Below the pieces are notes generated by a model. That model searched no databases. It saw only the letters and a list, made by a program, of their open reading frames with translations, and was not told the DNA's origin. From NCBI GenBank assembly GCA_964470555.1, contig CAYYDG010000023.1:1-64000 (forward strand): a stretch of DNA of 64,000 nt, read 5' to 3'. A program made the translations under genes and the position numbers. Position 1 is the first letter of the stretch. Each line of letters opens with the position of its first letter. This stretch comes from RBC074 sp964470555 (lineage in GTDB: Bacteria; Acidobacteriota; Blastocatellia; RBC074). This document shows, in pieces, positions 16,679 through 25,686 of this stretch.

Positions 16679-18052
16679 TTACTCTTCGTTTTCTTCCCGG
16701 TAAGCCTTCAATTTGTTGTGCAGAGTTTTCAGGCTGATGTTCAGCAAATCCGCCGCGCGGGTTTTGTTGTTATTCGTGCGAATCAACGTTTTCAGGATCA
16801 ACTGGCGCTCGGCTTCATCCAGCGAAATCGGCACAGGCAGCGTAATCGAGTCTTCATTTTTCAACGAACGACCATCGAACATCTGCGGCGAAAGATGCTG
16901 TTTTTCGATGCGCTGGCTGTCGCAGACGATGACGGCGTGTTCGACCACGTTGCGAAGCTCGCGCACATTTCCGGGCCAGGGGAAGCGCGAAAAGATTTCC
17001 AGCACTTCGGTCGAAACCAGTTTGGCCGGACGGTTGTGGCGATTGCTGAGTTCTTTGACCATGTATTCGGTCAACAGCGGAATGTCCTCGCGGCGTTCGC
17101 GCAACGGCGGCAGTTTGACGTGAATGACGTTCAGGCGATAGAGCAGGTCTTCGCGCATTTCGCCGCGTCGCACGGCTTCGTGCGGGTCTTTATTGGTGGC
17201 GGCCAGCACGCGAACGTCCACCGGAACTTCTTTGGCGCTGCCCAGTCGGCGAACTTTGCGCTCTTCCAGCACGCGCAGCAGCTTGGCTTGCAACATCGCA
17301 GGCATTTCGGCGATTTCGTCCAGAAACAAGGTGCCGGTGTTGGCCAGTTCAAAACAGCCTTCGCGTTTGGCGATTGCGCCCGTGAACGCGCCGCGTTCGT
17401 GGCCGAACAGTTCCGATTCCATCAACGTTTCGGGGATGGCGGAACAGTTGATGGCGACAAACGGACGCGAAGCGCGTGGGCTGAGTTGATGAATGCTCTG
17501 CGCGACGACTTCCTTGCCGGTGCCGGATTCGCCGGTAATCAACACGGACACGGCGGAGCTGGCGACCTGTTCGATGGTCGTGTAAATCTGCCGCATGACC
17601 TGCGAATTGCCGACCAGTTTGCCGAACACGCCGTATTCGCCCAATTGCCGCCGCAACCGCGTGTTTTCCAATCGCGAAGCCGCCTGTTCGATGGCGCGTT
17701 GCAATACGACGCTCAACTGGCGCGTGTTGATCGGTTTTTCAAAATAATAAAAGGCGCCTTCTTCCTTCACCGCGCGAACGGCGTCTTCGATGCTGCCTTG
17801 CCCGGTCAACAGAATAACGGCGGTTTCCGGGTGTTCTTCGCGCAACCGGTTCAGCAATCCGAATCCGTCCAGCCGAGGCATAAACACGTCAGTCACGACT
17901 GCTGTCGGGTGAAAGTCGGAGGCGATTTCCAACGCTTCCAATCCATCGCTCGCCGTTTGCGTTTCGTAACCCCAAACCGAAATGATCTCGCTCAACCCGA
18001 CACGGGCGGCTTGCTCATCGTCCACAATCAAAATTCTTGCTCTATCCATCAT
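16679..18052 (-). CDS. Sigma-54-dependent response regulator (NtrC family)
   Basis: 457 residues. An N-terminal receiver (residues about 1-120) has the phospho-acceptor in VVTDVFMPRLDG. The central AAA+ domain has Walker A GESGTGKEVV, the sigma-54 contact loop GAFTGA in HERGAFTGAIAKREG, Walker B TLFLDEIAEMP and LRNVVEHAVI near the end. A C-terminal Fis-type helix-turn-helix reads RAADLLNISLKTLHNKL. It activates sigma-54 promoters when phosphorylated. No sensor kinase is adjacent. Eighteen bases separate it from the acyltransferase, so both may share a transcript leading into the lipid genes. Confidence 0.92.
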   Translation of the reverse strand: MMDRARILIVDDEQAARVGLSEIISVWGYETQTASDGLEALEIASDFHPTAVVTDVFMPRLDGFGLLNRLREEHPETAVILLTGQGSIEDAVRAVKEEGAFYYFEKPINTRQLSVVLQRAIEQAASRLENTRLRRQLGEYGVFGKLVGNSQVMRQIYTTIEQVASSAVSVLITGESGTGKEVVAQSIHQLSPRASRPFVAINCSAIPETLMESELFGHERGAFTGAIAKREGCFELANTGTLFLDEIAEMPAMLQAKLLRVLEERKVRRLGSAKEVPVDVRVLAATNKDPHEAVRRGEMREDLLYRLNVIHVKLPPLRERREDIPLLTEYMVKELSNRHNRPAKLVSTEVLEIFSRFPWPGNVRELRNVVEHAVIVCDSQRIEKQHLSPQMFDGRSLKNEDSITLPVPISLDEAERQLILKTLIRTNNNKTRAADLLNISLKTLHNKLKAYREENEE

Positions 18053-18212
18053 AGTTTCGCGAGTTTAACAAGCAGACCTCCGCTTGCCAATAAAAGTCAG
18101 AAATTACTTGAATTGATTCTTGTGAATCCTGCCAGTCTTGCGCATACTTGCCGCCGCTTGCAGTTCAAAAGCAATCAACCAACCCTTTACCAATTTTTTA
18201 CGGAGGTAATGT

Positions 18213-18563
18213 ATGTACGCCGTTTCGAATGAGGAGCGCACCTGGGGAATGTTGTCTCACCTGTTGGCATTGTCTGGATTCATCGGAGTTCCATTCGGAA
18301 ACATCCTGGCGCCATTGATTATCTGGCTGGTGAAAAAAGACCAGTCTCAGTTTGTCGCCGACCAGGCCAAAGAGTCGTTGAACTTTCAAATCTCGCTGAT
18401 TATTTATGCCATCGTCAGCGGTATTCTGGTGCTTGTCTTGATCGGATTCCTGTTGCTGGCCGTGGTTTTCGTCGGAGGAATCGTCCTGACGATCATCGCC
18501 ACTTTGAAGGCCAATAACGGAGAACATTATCGCTATCCGTTCACAATTCGACTGATTCATTGA
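18213..18563 (+). CDS. DUF4870 small membrane protein
   Basis: 116 residues with three hydrophobic segments (about 15-40, 58-80 and 80-100). The DUF4870 pattern is clear: EERTWGMLSHLLALSGFI, NILAPLIIWLVKKDQSQFVADQAKESLNFQISL, and a C-terminal NNGEHYRYPFTIRLI. The biochemical role of the family is not established. A near-perfect GGAGGT lies six bases before the ATG. Confidence 0.9.
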   Translation: MYAVSNEERTWGMLSHLLALSGFIGVPFGNILAPLIIWLVKKDQSQFVADQAKESLNFQISLIIYAIVSGILVLVLIGFLLLAVVFVGGIVLTIIATLKANNGEHYRYPFTIRLIH

Positions 18564-18593
18564 AAACAAGTCAGCAAAAAAATCAAAAATCAA

Positions 18594-18631
18594 AGAGCGA
18601 GGGGGCATTCACAGCAACCCTCGCTCTTTTA
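18594..18631. terminator. Bidirectional terminator between convergent genes
   Basis: AGAGCGAGGG (18594-18603) pairs with CCCTCGCTCT (18618-18627). A T-run follows on the plus strand (TTTT), and T-rich TTTGATTTTTGA follows on the minus strand. The last codons and the stop (18609-18611) of the DUF58 gene lie in the loop and one arm, so the terminator overlaps coding sequence. Confidence 0.85.
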
Positions 18632-19958
18632 CTTCCAGGTATTTGTTGACCAGTTGAAACGACAACTGTCCCGCCTGCACGTCCAGCGCCAATCCGCCGA
18701 GTTCGGTAATCCTGGCCAGAGCTTCTTCGCGCTGTTGCAACAATTCTTCGGCGACGGATTGTTTGTAGACATCCGCCACGATTTTGGGTTCGGTGGAAAC
18801 CAATGCGCGTAAATCGTTATCGCCGATGGTGACGATCAACGGCAAATGGCGCGGCAACAATGCCGCGGTGTAAGCCAGCAATTCCGCCGACGCGTCGCGG
18901 TCAACCAGATCCGTCAAAATCACCACCAGCGAACGCCGTTTACAGTTTTGAGACAGATGCTGAAACGCGCGCGCGTAAGATGGTTCAATCATCTGCGCTT
19001 TGACGCTGTACAAGGCTTCGGTCATTGCAGACAACTGGCTGTGTCCGCGTTGCGGTGGCAAATAGCTGACCACCTGACGATTGAACACCAGCAAACCTAT
19101 GTTGTCGCCTCCGCTGGTGGCCACGTAACCAATCGCCAGCGCTGCATTGATGGCGTGATCGAGTTTCGACAGATGTTCGATGCGCGACGTCATCAATCGT
19201 CCGGCGTCAATCATCACAACGATATTCTGGTTGCGTTCGATCTGGTATTGCCGAGTCGTCAGCTTGCCGCGTCGCGCCGTCGCCGTCCACGAAATATGCC
19301 GCAGTTCGTCGCCAAGCACATAATCGCGCAGACTCTCAAACTCCCGGCCTTGTCCGCGCAACCGAGTTCGCCGCATTCCGGCCATCATCTGGCGATTGCG
19401 TTGCGCGAAAAGTTCGTAGCGTTTGGCTTCGTTGATATTCGGATAAACCTTGACGCTTTCCGCCGCAGTCAGACTGATTTGTTTGAAGACCAATCCCAAC
19501 CGCGAACGCCAGCGCAATGACACATTGCCAAAGCCGTAATCTCCACGCGAAGCTGCGTAGAGTTTGTAACCAGCCGTCGCTTCGGCTTCACCACTGCGCG
19601 AACGGCGTGTTTTGGCAGTCAACAACCGCTCGCCGCGCAATTCCAATTCAGGTGGATATTCGTCTTTGATCGTGAACGCCGGAGCGCGCGAACGTCGCCG
19701 GGCGAGTTTGACCATGATATGAAGCTGCACTTCGTTTTCTTCGCCGATCATAAAGCGGCGCGGCATGACGCGGCGGACTTTCAACTGAGATTCTTTTTCC
19801 GTCAGTTTGTAATCCACGAACGCCAACGCCAACAGCAGCACATCGTAACCAATCAGTCCCCATTTCAAATTCGTTTGCGAAGCGAACGTCGTCCACACCG
19901 CGATGAGCGGTAAAACGCCTAAGGCAAACAAAATGAAAAATCTTCGGGTGAAAATCAT
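18609..19958 (-). CDS. DUF58 domain protein
   Basis: 449 residues. Two hydrophobic segments near the N-terminus (about 6-45) anchor it in the membrane. The DUF58 signature GREFESLRDYVLGDELRHISWTATARRGKL lies near residue 215, followed by a von Willebrand A-like region (IVVMIDAGRLM). It sits directly downstream of a moxR ATPase gene, the standard MoxR/DUF58 pairing thought to form a chaperone-like system for membrane or metal-protein assembly. Clients are unknown here. Confidence 0.88.
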   Translation of the reverse strand: MIFTRRFFILFALGVLPLIAVWTTFASQTNLKWGLIGYDVLLLALAFVDYKLTEKESQLKVRRVMPRRFMIGEENEVQLHIMVKLARRRSRAPAFTIKDEYPPELELRGERLLTAKTRRSRSGEAEATAGYKLYAASRGDYGFGNVSLRWRSRLGLVFKQISLTAAESVKVYPNINEAKRYELFAQRNRQMMAGMRRTRLRGQGREFESLRDYVLGDELRHISWTATARRGKLTTRQYQIERNQNIVVMIDAGRLMTSRIEHLSKLDHAINAALAIGYVATSGGDNIGLLVFNRQVVSYLPPQRGHSQLSAMTEALYSVKAQMIEPSYARAFQHLSQNCKRRSLVVILTDLVDRDASAELLAYTAALLPRHLPLIVTIGDNDLRALVSTEPKIVADVYKQSVAEELLQQREEALARITELGGLALDVQAGQLSFQLVNKYLEVKERGLL

Positions 19959-19972
19959 TCGGGAAAATCAAA

Positions 19973-20056
19973 AGGCAAAAGGCAAATATCAAAAAAGCAA
20001 AAATGAAAAGTACCGCCTTTTTGCCTTTTCACTTTTGATATTTGCTTTTTGATTTT
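19973..20056. repeat. Inverted-repeat spacer element (CAAAAGGCAAA / TTTGCCTTTTG words)
   Basis: The left arm (about 19973-20009) reads AAATCAAAAGGCAAAAGGCA. The right arm (about 20015-20056) carries CTTTTTGCCTTTTC and TTTGCTTTTTGATTTTT. The same family occurs at 46924-47096, where it enters a coding region. Confidence 0.85.
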
Positions 20057-21010
20057 TCAGCGTGGCACTTCAACCGCAGTGATGATTTCGTCCAGCACGG
20101 CTTCTTCGGTGATGCCTTCGATTTCGGCTTCGGAACGCAGCAGTATACGGTGGCGCAACGCCGGATGAACCACGTCGCGCACGTCGTCGGGCGTGACGAA
20201 TTCGCGGCCGCGCAATGCCGCCAGGGCTTTGCTGGCCAGCAACAATGCCACCGAAGCGCGCGGGCTGGCTCCCCACAACAAACTTGGGTGTTCGCGTGTG
20301 CGGCGAACCAGGTTGACGATGTAATTTTGTACGCTCGGTTCGACGTTGATCTTGCGGACTTCGACGCGGCACTGAGGAATAACCGCCGGATCGTCCAACA
20401 TCACCAGCGGCACATTTTCCAGCTTGCGCGCGTTGAAGCCGGCCTGCCAGTTGGCCACGATCTGTTGTTCGTCTTCGGCGCTGGGATAAGAAATCAGAAT
20501 CTTGAACAGGAAGCGATCAAGTTGGGCTTCTGGCAGCGGATAGGTTCCTTCGTATTCAATCGGGTTTTCCGTCGCCAGCACCAGAAACAGCGGCGACAAC
20601 AAATGGCTTTCGCCGTCAATCGTCACCTGACGCTCTTCCATCGCTTCCAGCAACGCGGCCTGCGTTTTCGGCGGAGTCCGGTTGATTTCGTCGCCGAGCA
20701 AAATGTCTGTAAACACCGGCCCGTGCCGCAGCGTGAATTGCGACGTGGAGACGTTGAAAACGTTCGTGCCGGTAATGTCCGAAGGCATCAAATCCGGCGT
20801 GAACTGTATGCGGTTGAAGCCCACGCCCAGAATGCGCGACAGCGTTTTGACCATCAGCGTTTTGGCTGTGCCCGGCACACCTTCCAACAAGGCGTGGCCT
20901 TCGGCCAGCAAGCAAATCAGGATTTGGTCAATGATGGCGTCCTGACCGACGATGACTTTGTGGACTTCGTTGCGAATGTGTTCGGCGACCTGGCTGACGT
21001 AATTTGCCAT
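20057..21010 (-). CDS. MoxR-family AAA+ ATPase
   Basis: 317 residues. Walker A is GVPGTAKTLMVKTL, Walker B and sensor are LLGDEINRTPPKTQAALLEAMEERQVTI, then LFLVLATENPIEYEGTYPLPEAQLDRFLFKI and a C-terminal lid domain with GASPRASVALLLASKA. These are diagnostic of the AAA_3/MoxR class. It pairs with the DUF58 gene downstream, with a repeat-filled spacer between them. Confidence 0.93.
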   Translation of the reverse strand: MANYVSQVAEHIRNEVHKVIVGQDAIIDQILICLLAEGHALLEGVPGTAKTLMVKTLSRILGVGFNRIQFTPDLMPSDITGTNVFNVSTSQFTLRHGPVFTDILLGDEINRTPPKTQAALLEAMEERQVTIDGESHLLSPLFLVLATENPIEYEGTYPLPEAQLDRFLFKILISYPSAEDEQQIVANWQAGFNARKLENVPLVMLDDPAVIPQCRVEVRKINVEPSVQNYIVNLVRRTREHPSLLWGASPRASVALLLASKALAALRGREFVTPDDVRDVVHPALRHRILLRSEAEIEGITEEAVLDEIITAVEVPR

Positions 21011-21137
21011 GCGTAATGGGCTGAACTCCTGTTGATAGATTTGAACTGCTTTCTGCGAGCGGCAACTATACTCAAAGAGTCAGATGCCGACAATCGTTGT
21101 ATTGCCTATCGGTTTTTCTGCTGGTTTAATGACGGCC

Positions 21138-23033
21138 ATGCCAAATCTGATTATAGGATCACGCGGTAGCAAACTGGCGTTGTGGCAATCCAACTGGATC
21201 AAGCAGGAACTCGAACGGTTGCATCCGGGTCTGGCGGTCGAAATCGAAATCATCAAAACCACCGGCGACAAGATGCAGGAAGCTTCGTTGGCCGGATTGG
21301 CCGGCGCGGGCAAAGGCGTCTTCACCAAGGAAATCGAAGAAGCCTTGTTGAATCGCAGCATTGATCTGGCCGTTCATAGCTTGAAGGATTTGCCGACGGT
21401 ATTGCCCGACGGATTGCACATTGCCGCCATCACCGAACGCGTGGACGTGCGCGATGCGCTGATTTGTTCTGCCGTCTTGCACGGAACCGTCAAAGCGATT
21501 CGGGATTTGCCCCAAGGCGCTCGCGTCGGAACCAGCAGTTTGCGTCGCCGTGCGCAATTGCTGCACCAGCGGCCAGACCTGGAAATCACAGAGCTTCGCG
21601 GCAACGTGGACACGCGATTGCGCAAGCTGGACGAAGGCCAATATGACGCGATTATTCTGGCTTCGGCGGGATTGATCCGGCTGGGATTGGCAGATCGAAT
21701 CACGGCGCGCATTGAACCCGACGAAATGTTGAGCGCTGTCAGCCAGGGCGCGCTCGGCATCGAATCCCGCGTGGACGATCAACGGACGAATTTGCTGCTG
21801 GAATCCTTGAACCATTGGCCGACCCGATACGCAGCCGAAGCCGAGCGCGCCGTGTTGCGCGAACTCGGCGGAGGCTGCGCGGTTCCGATTGCCGCACTCG
21901 GCATTGTCAGCTCAGAAGACGGCAAGGAGCGGCTTCGGTTGGAAGCGTTGGTTGCCGATGTCGAAGGCCGGCAATTGATTCGTTTGCAGGCAGAAGGTTC
22001 AGCGCATCACGCGGAAGAGCTTGGCGCGCAATTGGCCGAGCGCTTGATTCAAGCCGGCGCGCATGAATTGTTGCAGTACGGGGAGCGTCAGCGACCTGCG
22101 TCTTCTGTGACAAATGCGCCGTTTGTTCAGACTGTTTCCCCTGCCAACCCTGCCGAGGCAACGCCAGAATCAACAGAAAAACATATAACAAAAGAAGCTC
22201 AAATCGCTGACACTCACGATACCGTGCCGAATGCCGAGCAGCCGTTGGCCGGGCGCAAAGTGATTGTCACGCGCTCGCCGAAACAAAGCAGCGAGATGGT
22301 TCGCTTTTTGGAAAAGCTGGGCGCAGAAGTCATCGCCTGCCCGACAATTGAAATCAAGCCACCGTCAAGCTGGGAGCAATTGGATGCCGCGCTGGCAAAG
22401 CTAAGCTGGTTCGATTGGCTGGTCTTCACCAGCGCAAATGGCGTTGAATACTTTTTGCAGCGGCTGGATGAAACCGGACACGGACGCGCCGAATTGATGG
22501 CGCACAAAGTCTGTGCGGTGGGGCGAAAGACCGCTGAACGGTTGATGCGTGAAAATATCTCGGTGGATGTAATGCCCGAACGGTTTACAGCCGAATCGCT
22601 GGTCGAAGATTTCATTAAACGATTCGGCGTTGGCCAGCGGCTGCGCGGGTCGAAGATGTTGTTGCCAGCTTCGAAAACCACACGCGATGTGATTCGCCCG
22701 GCGATGGAAAAAATTGGCGTCTATGTCGAAGTCGCAGAGGCGTACCAGACGGTATTGCCCGCTTCATCCGGCAGGAAAGTCGTGAATCTGATCCGAGACT
22801 CCGCCGCCGATTACATACTGTTTACCAGCCCTTCGACGATTGCCAATCTGGCGGCGATTCTGGAAACAGATCATCTGACGCCGCATTTGACGAATTGTCG
22901 TGTTGCCTGCATCGGGCCGGTCACTGCCGATGCCGCCCAGTTATACGGATTGGAAGTTCACATTCAGCCGAAAGAACACACTGGCGAAGCGGTCGTTCGT
23001 GCCTTGGCAGCAGACAGTTTGAATCGTGGATAA
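21138..23033 (+). CDS. hemCD: Fused hydroxymethylbilane synthase / uroporphyrinogen-III synthase
   Basis: 631 residues from the ATG at 21138. The N-terminal part (about 1-310) is HemC: IIGSRGSKLALWQSNWI, KDLPTVLPDG, GTSSLRRRAQLL, and the dipyrromethane-attachment Cys in LGGGCAVPIAALG. A Pro/Glu/Thr-rich linker (about 325-375) leads to HemD: GRKVIVTRSPKQSSEMVRFL, DWLVFTSANGVEYFL, and ILFTSPSTIANLA near the end. The protein would convert porphobilinogen to uroporphyrinogen III in one polypeptide. The start is uncertain: ATGs at 21084 and 21129 are also in frame and no clear Shine-Dalgarno is seen. No other haem gene is adjacent. Confidence 0.92.
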   Translation: MPNLIIGSRGSKLALWQSNWIKQELERLHPGLAVEIEIIKTTGDKMQEASLAGLAGAGKGVFTKEIEEALLNRSIDLAVHSLKDLPTVLPDGLHIAAITERVDVRDALICSAVLHGTVKAIRDLPQGARVGTSSLRRRAQLLHQRPDLEITELRGNVDTRLRKLDEGQYDAIILASAGLIRLGLADRITARIEPDEMLSAVSQGALGIESRVDDQRTNLLLESLNHWPTRYAAEAERAVLRELGGGCAVPIAALGIVSSEDGKERLRLEALVADVEGRQLIRLQAEGSAHHAEELGAQLAERLIQAGAHELLQYGERQRPASSVTNAPFVQTVSPANPAEATPESTEKHITKEAQIADTHDTVPNAEQPLAGRKVIVTRSPKQSSEMVRFLEKLGAEVIACPTIEIKPPSSWEQLDAALAKLSWFDWLVFTSANGVEYFLQRLDETGHGRAELMAHKVCAVGRKTAERLMRENISVDVMPERFTAESLVEDFIKRFGVGQRLRGSKMLLPASKTTRDVIRPAMEKIGVYVEVAEAYQTVLPASSGRKVVNLIRDSAADYILFTSPSTIANLAAILETDHLTPHLTNCRVACIGPVTADAAQLYGLEVHIQPKEHTGEAVVRALAADSLNRG

Positions 23034-23216
23034 CCGATTGTCGGTTTTGTGAGTGAATCCCGACCACCGACCACGAAGTTTGCATCTCGCGGCGATTGAT
23101 TTAGACTACACTGGCTTTTGTGAGAGTGTTCATTGGTCTCCCCAAAATAAACCAGCCGGTACGCGATTGCTTTTTTAGACTTTTGCATTTGAGCAAATGG
23201 AGTCGAACATAGATTC

Positions 23217-25655
23217 ATGACTTACTGTACGAACTGCGGAACTAGATTGGCTGCGGGCGCGGCGAAGTGCGACGCTTGCGGAGCGAGTCTAGTCGCAACA
23301 AAAATGACACCACCCGAAGCCCCGTCCCACGATACCGCCGTATCCAGCACCGATCATCTGAAGACGCGAATTGCCGATTCCGACACTGGAGAAAACGCCA
23401 AACCCATTGCCGTCGGCACGCAAGTCGGTCGAGTGCTGGGCGGGCGTTACCAACTGGATTCATGCATTGGCAGCGGAGGCATGGGCGAAATTTATCGCGC
23501 TCGGCGTTTGCACATCGGCGACACCGTGGCGGTCAAGGTTTTGCGCCCGGACGTGATCGAAAACGAAAAAACGCGCCAGCGGTTTTATCGAGAAGCCCGT
23601 GCCGCCGCCATGCTTCATCACCCGAACGCGGTGGTTATTCACGATTTCGGCGAAGACACGGATGGCACGGCTTACATCGTCATGGAGTTGTTGATTGGTC
23701 GCAGTTTGCGCCAATTGCTGGTGGAATCCGGGACGATTGCGCCTCGCCGTGCTTACACCATCATTCGGCAGGCTTGCGCCGCCCTCGACGCCGGACATCG
23801 CAACGGCATCGTTCACCGCGACATCAAACCGGACAACATTTATCTGCTCGACACACACGACGACGAAGACCATGTCAAGATTCTGGATTTCGGCATCGCC
23901 AAACTTGCCGACAAGGCGCTGGACACGCTCAGCATGGAAGAGCAGCGTCTGACCAATGTCGGAACAGTCATCGGAACTCCGCATTACATGTCGCCCGAAC
24001 AGTGCCAGGGCGAAGAAGCCGATTCGCGTTCGGATATTTACAGCCTGGGCGTCGTGCTTTACGAAATGCTGACCGGAGTCGTGCCTTTCGTCGCCAAAAC
24101 TCCGACCGGAGTGGCGATCAAACACGTCACTGAACAGGCTCGGCCTTTGCGCGAACTGAATCCGGCATTGAGCCCCGCGATTGAGAGTGTGGTGTTGCGT
24201 GCGATGAGCAAGGAAGCGACTTCGCGGCCACAGAACGCCATCGAACTGGCGCGCGACTTCGATCTGGCTTTGCGCAGCGAAGCCAACTACGAAGGTTCGA
24301 CCGTGCGGTTCAGCGATTCCGGCGAACAAAAAACTGTCACGCCGCCAGTCGTCAACAAGGAAAACGCGACCGAAATTTTGAAGCCAGCAGCGACCACTGG
24401 CGGACAGCCTCGTCTGGAAACTTCACCGCAAAGTTACGACACGATCGTCAGTCCTTCCTCGGCCGACACGCTTGGAAAGTCAGCAACGGATGCGTTGTCT
24501 TCGCCAGGAACAGATGTTCTGACTCCATCGAAAACGACCGGCGAACAGAAGCTCGGAACGATTGATCTGAAAACGCAGGTGATGGACACGCCTGAACCGG
24601 TTACGCCTGCGGCAAAAGAGCCTGCACCTGTCGTCAAGGAAGACAAACCGCCAAGGTCAGAAAAGAAAGCAGACAAGACAGCCAAACAAGCCAAAGTCGA
24701 ACCGCCCAAACCGATTGAAAACGCAAAACCGGACTCAGTTGCCAAAGCTCCTGAACTGGCTACGGCGAAATCGCGCACTCCATTGCTTATCGGCGTCGGC
24801 GCGTTGTTGTTGTTGCTGGCGGTGTTTGGCGCGTGGATGTTGGGCGGCGGCGAGGAAAGGCCGCCCGCCGTAACTAACTCGACCTCGCAGACTGCGTCAA
24901 CATCGGTTTCGCCAGCCACATCCAGCAATCAATTTCCGCAAGCATCAACACCGGATGGAATGGCGCTGGTCATCAATGGCGTCTTGCAGGTCGGACGCGA
25001 CGATGGCAAGGAAAACGAAGCTCCGTCGCACGTCGTCACGCTCAAGGCTTTTTACATTGGCAAAACCGAAGTCACGAACGAAGAGTATCAGGCCTTTGTC
25101 GCTCAAACCGGCCACGCCGCGCCGCCTTCGTGGAATGGCGGAACGTTTCCGGCGGGAAGCGAAAAACTTCCTGTCACCGATGTCAGTTGGGAAGACGCCA
25201 ACGCCTTTGCCAAATGGGCTGGAAAGCGTTTGCCCACAGAAGAAGAATGGGAATACGCCGCTCGCGGATCGAATCCGGACAACCTGTATCCCTGGGGCGC
25301 GAAATGGATGGACGACGCGGCCAACGTTCTCAAAGACGGCGTCGGGTTGAATAAGCTTTCGCCCGTCGGCCAGTTTGCCAAAGGAGCGAGTCCGTTCGGC
25401 GCGCTGGATATGATCGGCAACGTCTGGGAATGGACTTCCAGCGATTACAAGGCATATCCCGGCGGCACGATCAAACCGCCCGCCGCCGGATACAAAAATC
25501 TGAAGGTGATTCGCGGCGGTTCATTCAATACGAATTTTTCAGACGCGACGGCCACGCTCAGAAGCGGTTGGCCTGCGGGTCGCAAAGATTGGCCCAATTC
25601 CGTCTCCCCAGATTATTCCAAGACCGGTTTTCGGCTCGCCAAGGATGCGGACTGA
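23217..25655 (+). CDS. Zinc-ribbon Ser/Thr protein kinase with C-terminal FGE-sulfatase domain
   Basis: 812 residues. The N-terminal zinc ribbon is CTNCGTRL...CDACG (residues 4-22). A Hanks-type kinase follows (about 75-350): GSGGMGEIYRAR, Lys in VAVKVLRP, catalytic loop HRDIKPDNIYL, DFGIAK, and SPEQ activation segment. After a low-complexity Pro/Lys-rich stretch comes one membrane helix (about 525-545, LLIGVGALLLLLAVFGAWML). The C-terminal FGE-sulfatase domain has TEVTNEEYQAF, RLPTEEEWEYAARG, IGNVWEWTSSDY, and IRGGSF. Active formylglycine enzymes carry Cys after RGGS; here the segment RGGSFNTNFSDATATLRSG has none, so this domain probably binds rather than oxidises. It is likely a transmembrane signalling kinase. 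Confidence 0.88.
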   Translation: MTYCTNCGTRLAAGAAKCDACGASLVATKMTPPEAPSHDTAVSSTDHLKTRIADSDTGENAKPIAVGTQVGRVLGGRYQLDSCIGSGGMGEIYRARRLHIGDTVAVKVLRPDVIENEKTRQRFYREARAAAMLHHPNAVVIHDFGEDTDGTAYIVMELLIGRSLRQLLVESGTIAPRRAYTIIRQACAALDAGHRNGIVHRDIKPDNIYLLDTHDDEDHVKILDFGIAKLADKALDTLSMEEQRLTNVGTVIGTPHYMSPEQCQGEEADSRSDIYSLGVVLYEMLTGVVPFVAKTPTGVAIKHVTEQARPLRELNPALSPAIESVVLRAMSKEATSRPQNAIELARDFDLALRSEANYEGSTVRFSDSGEQKTVTPPVVNKENATEILKPAATTGGQPRLETSPQSYDTIVSPSSADTLGKSATDALSSPGTDVLTPSKTTGEQKLGTIDLKTQVMDTPEPVTPAAKEPAPVVKEDKPPRSEKKADKTAKQAKVEPPKPIENAKPDSVAKAPELATAKSRTPLLIGVGALLLLLAVFGAWMLGGGEERPPAVTNSTSQTASTSVSPATSSNQFPQASTPDGMALVINGVLQVGRDDGKENEAPSHVVTLKAFYIGKTEVTNEEYQAFVAQTGHAAPPSWNGGTFPAGSEKLPVTDVSWEDANAFAKWAGKRLPTEEEWEYAARGSNPDNLYPWGAKWMDDAANVLKDGVGLNKLSPVGQFAKGASPFGALDMIGNVWEWTSSDYKAYPGGTIKPPAAGYKNLKVIRGGSFNTNFSDATATLRSGWPAGRKDWPNSVSPDYSKTGFRLAKDAD

Positions 25656-25686
25656 TACAACCGGCTTTTCCAAGGGATGTAGAGTT

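Noticed and set aside
16556..18232. Long plus-strand frame opposite the sigma-54 response regulator
   Set aside because: The minus-strand product has complete receiver, AAA+ and helix-turn-helix motifs; the other frame is rich in Phe/Gln/His without any recognisable motif.
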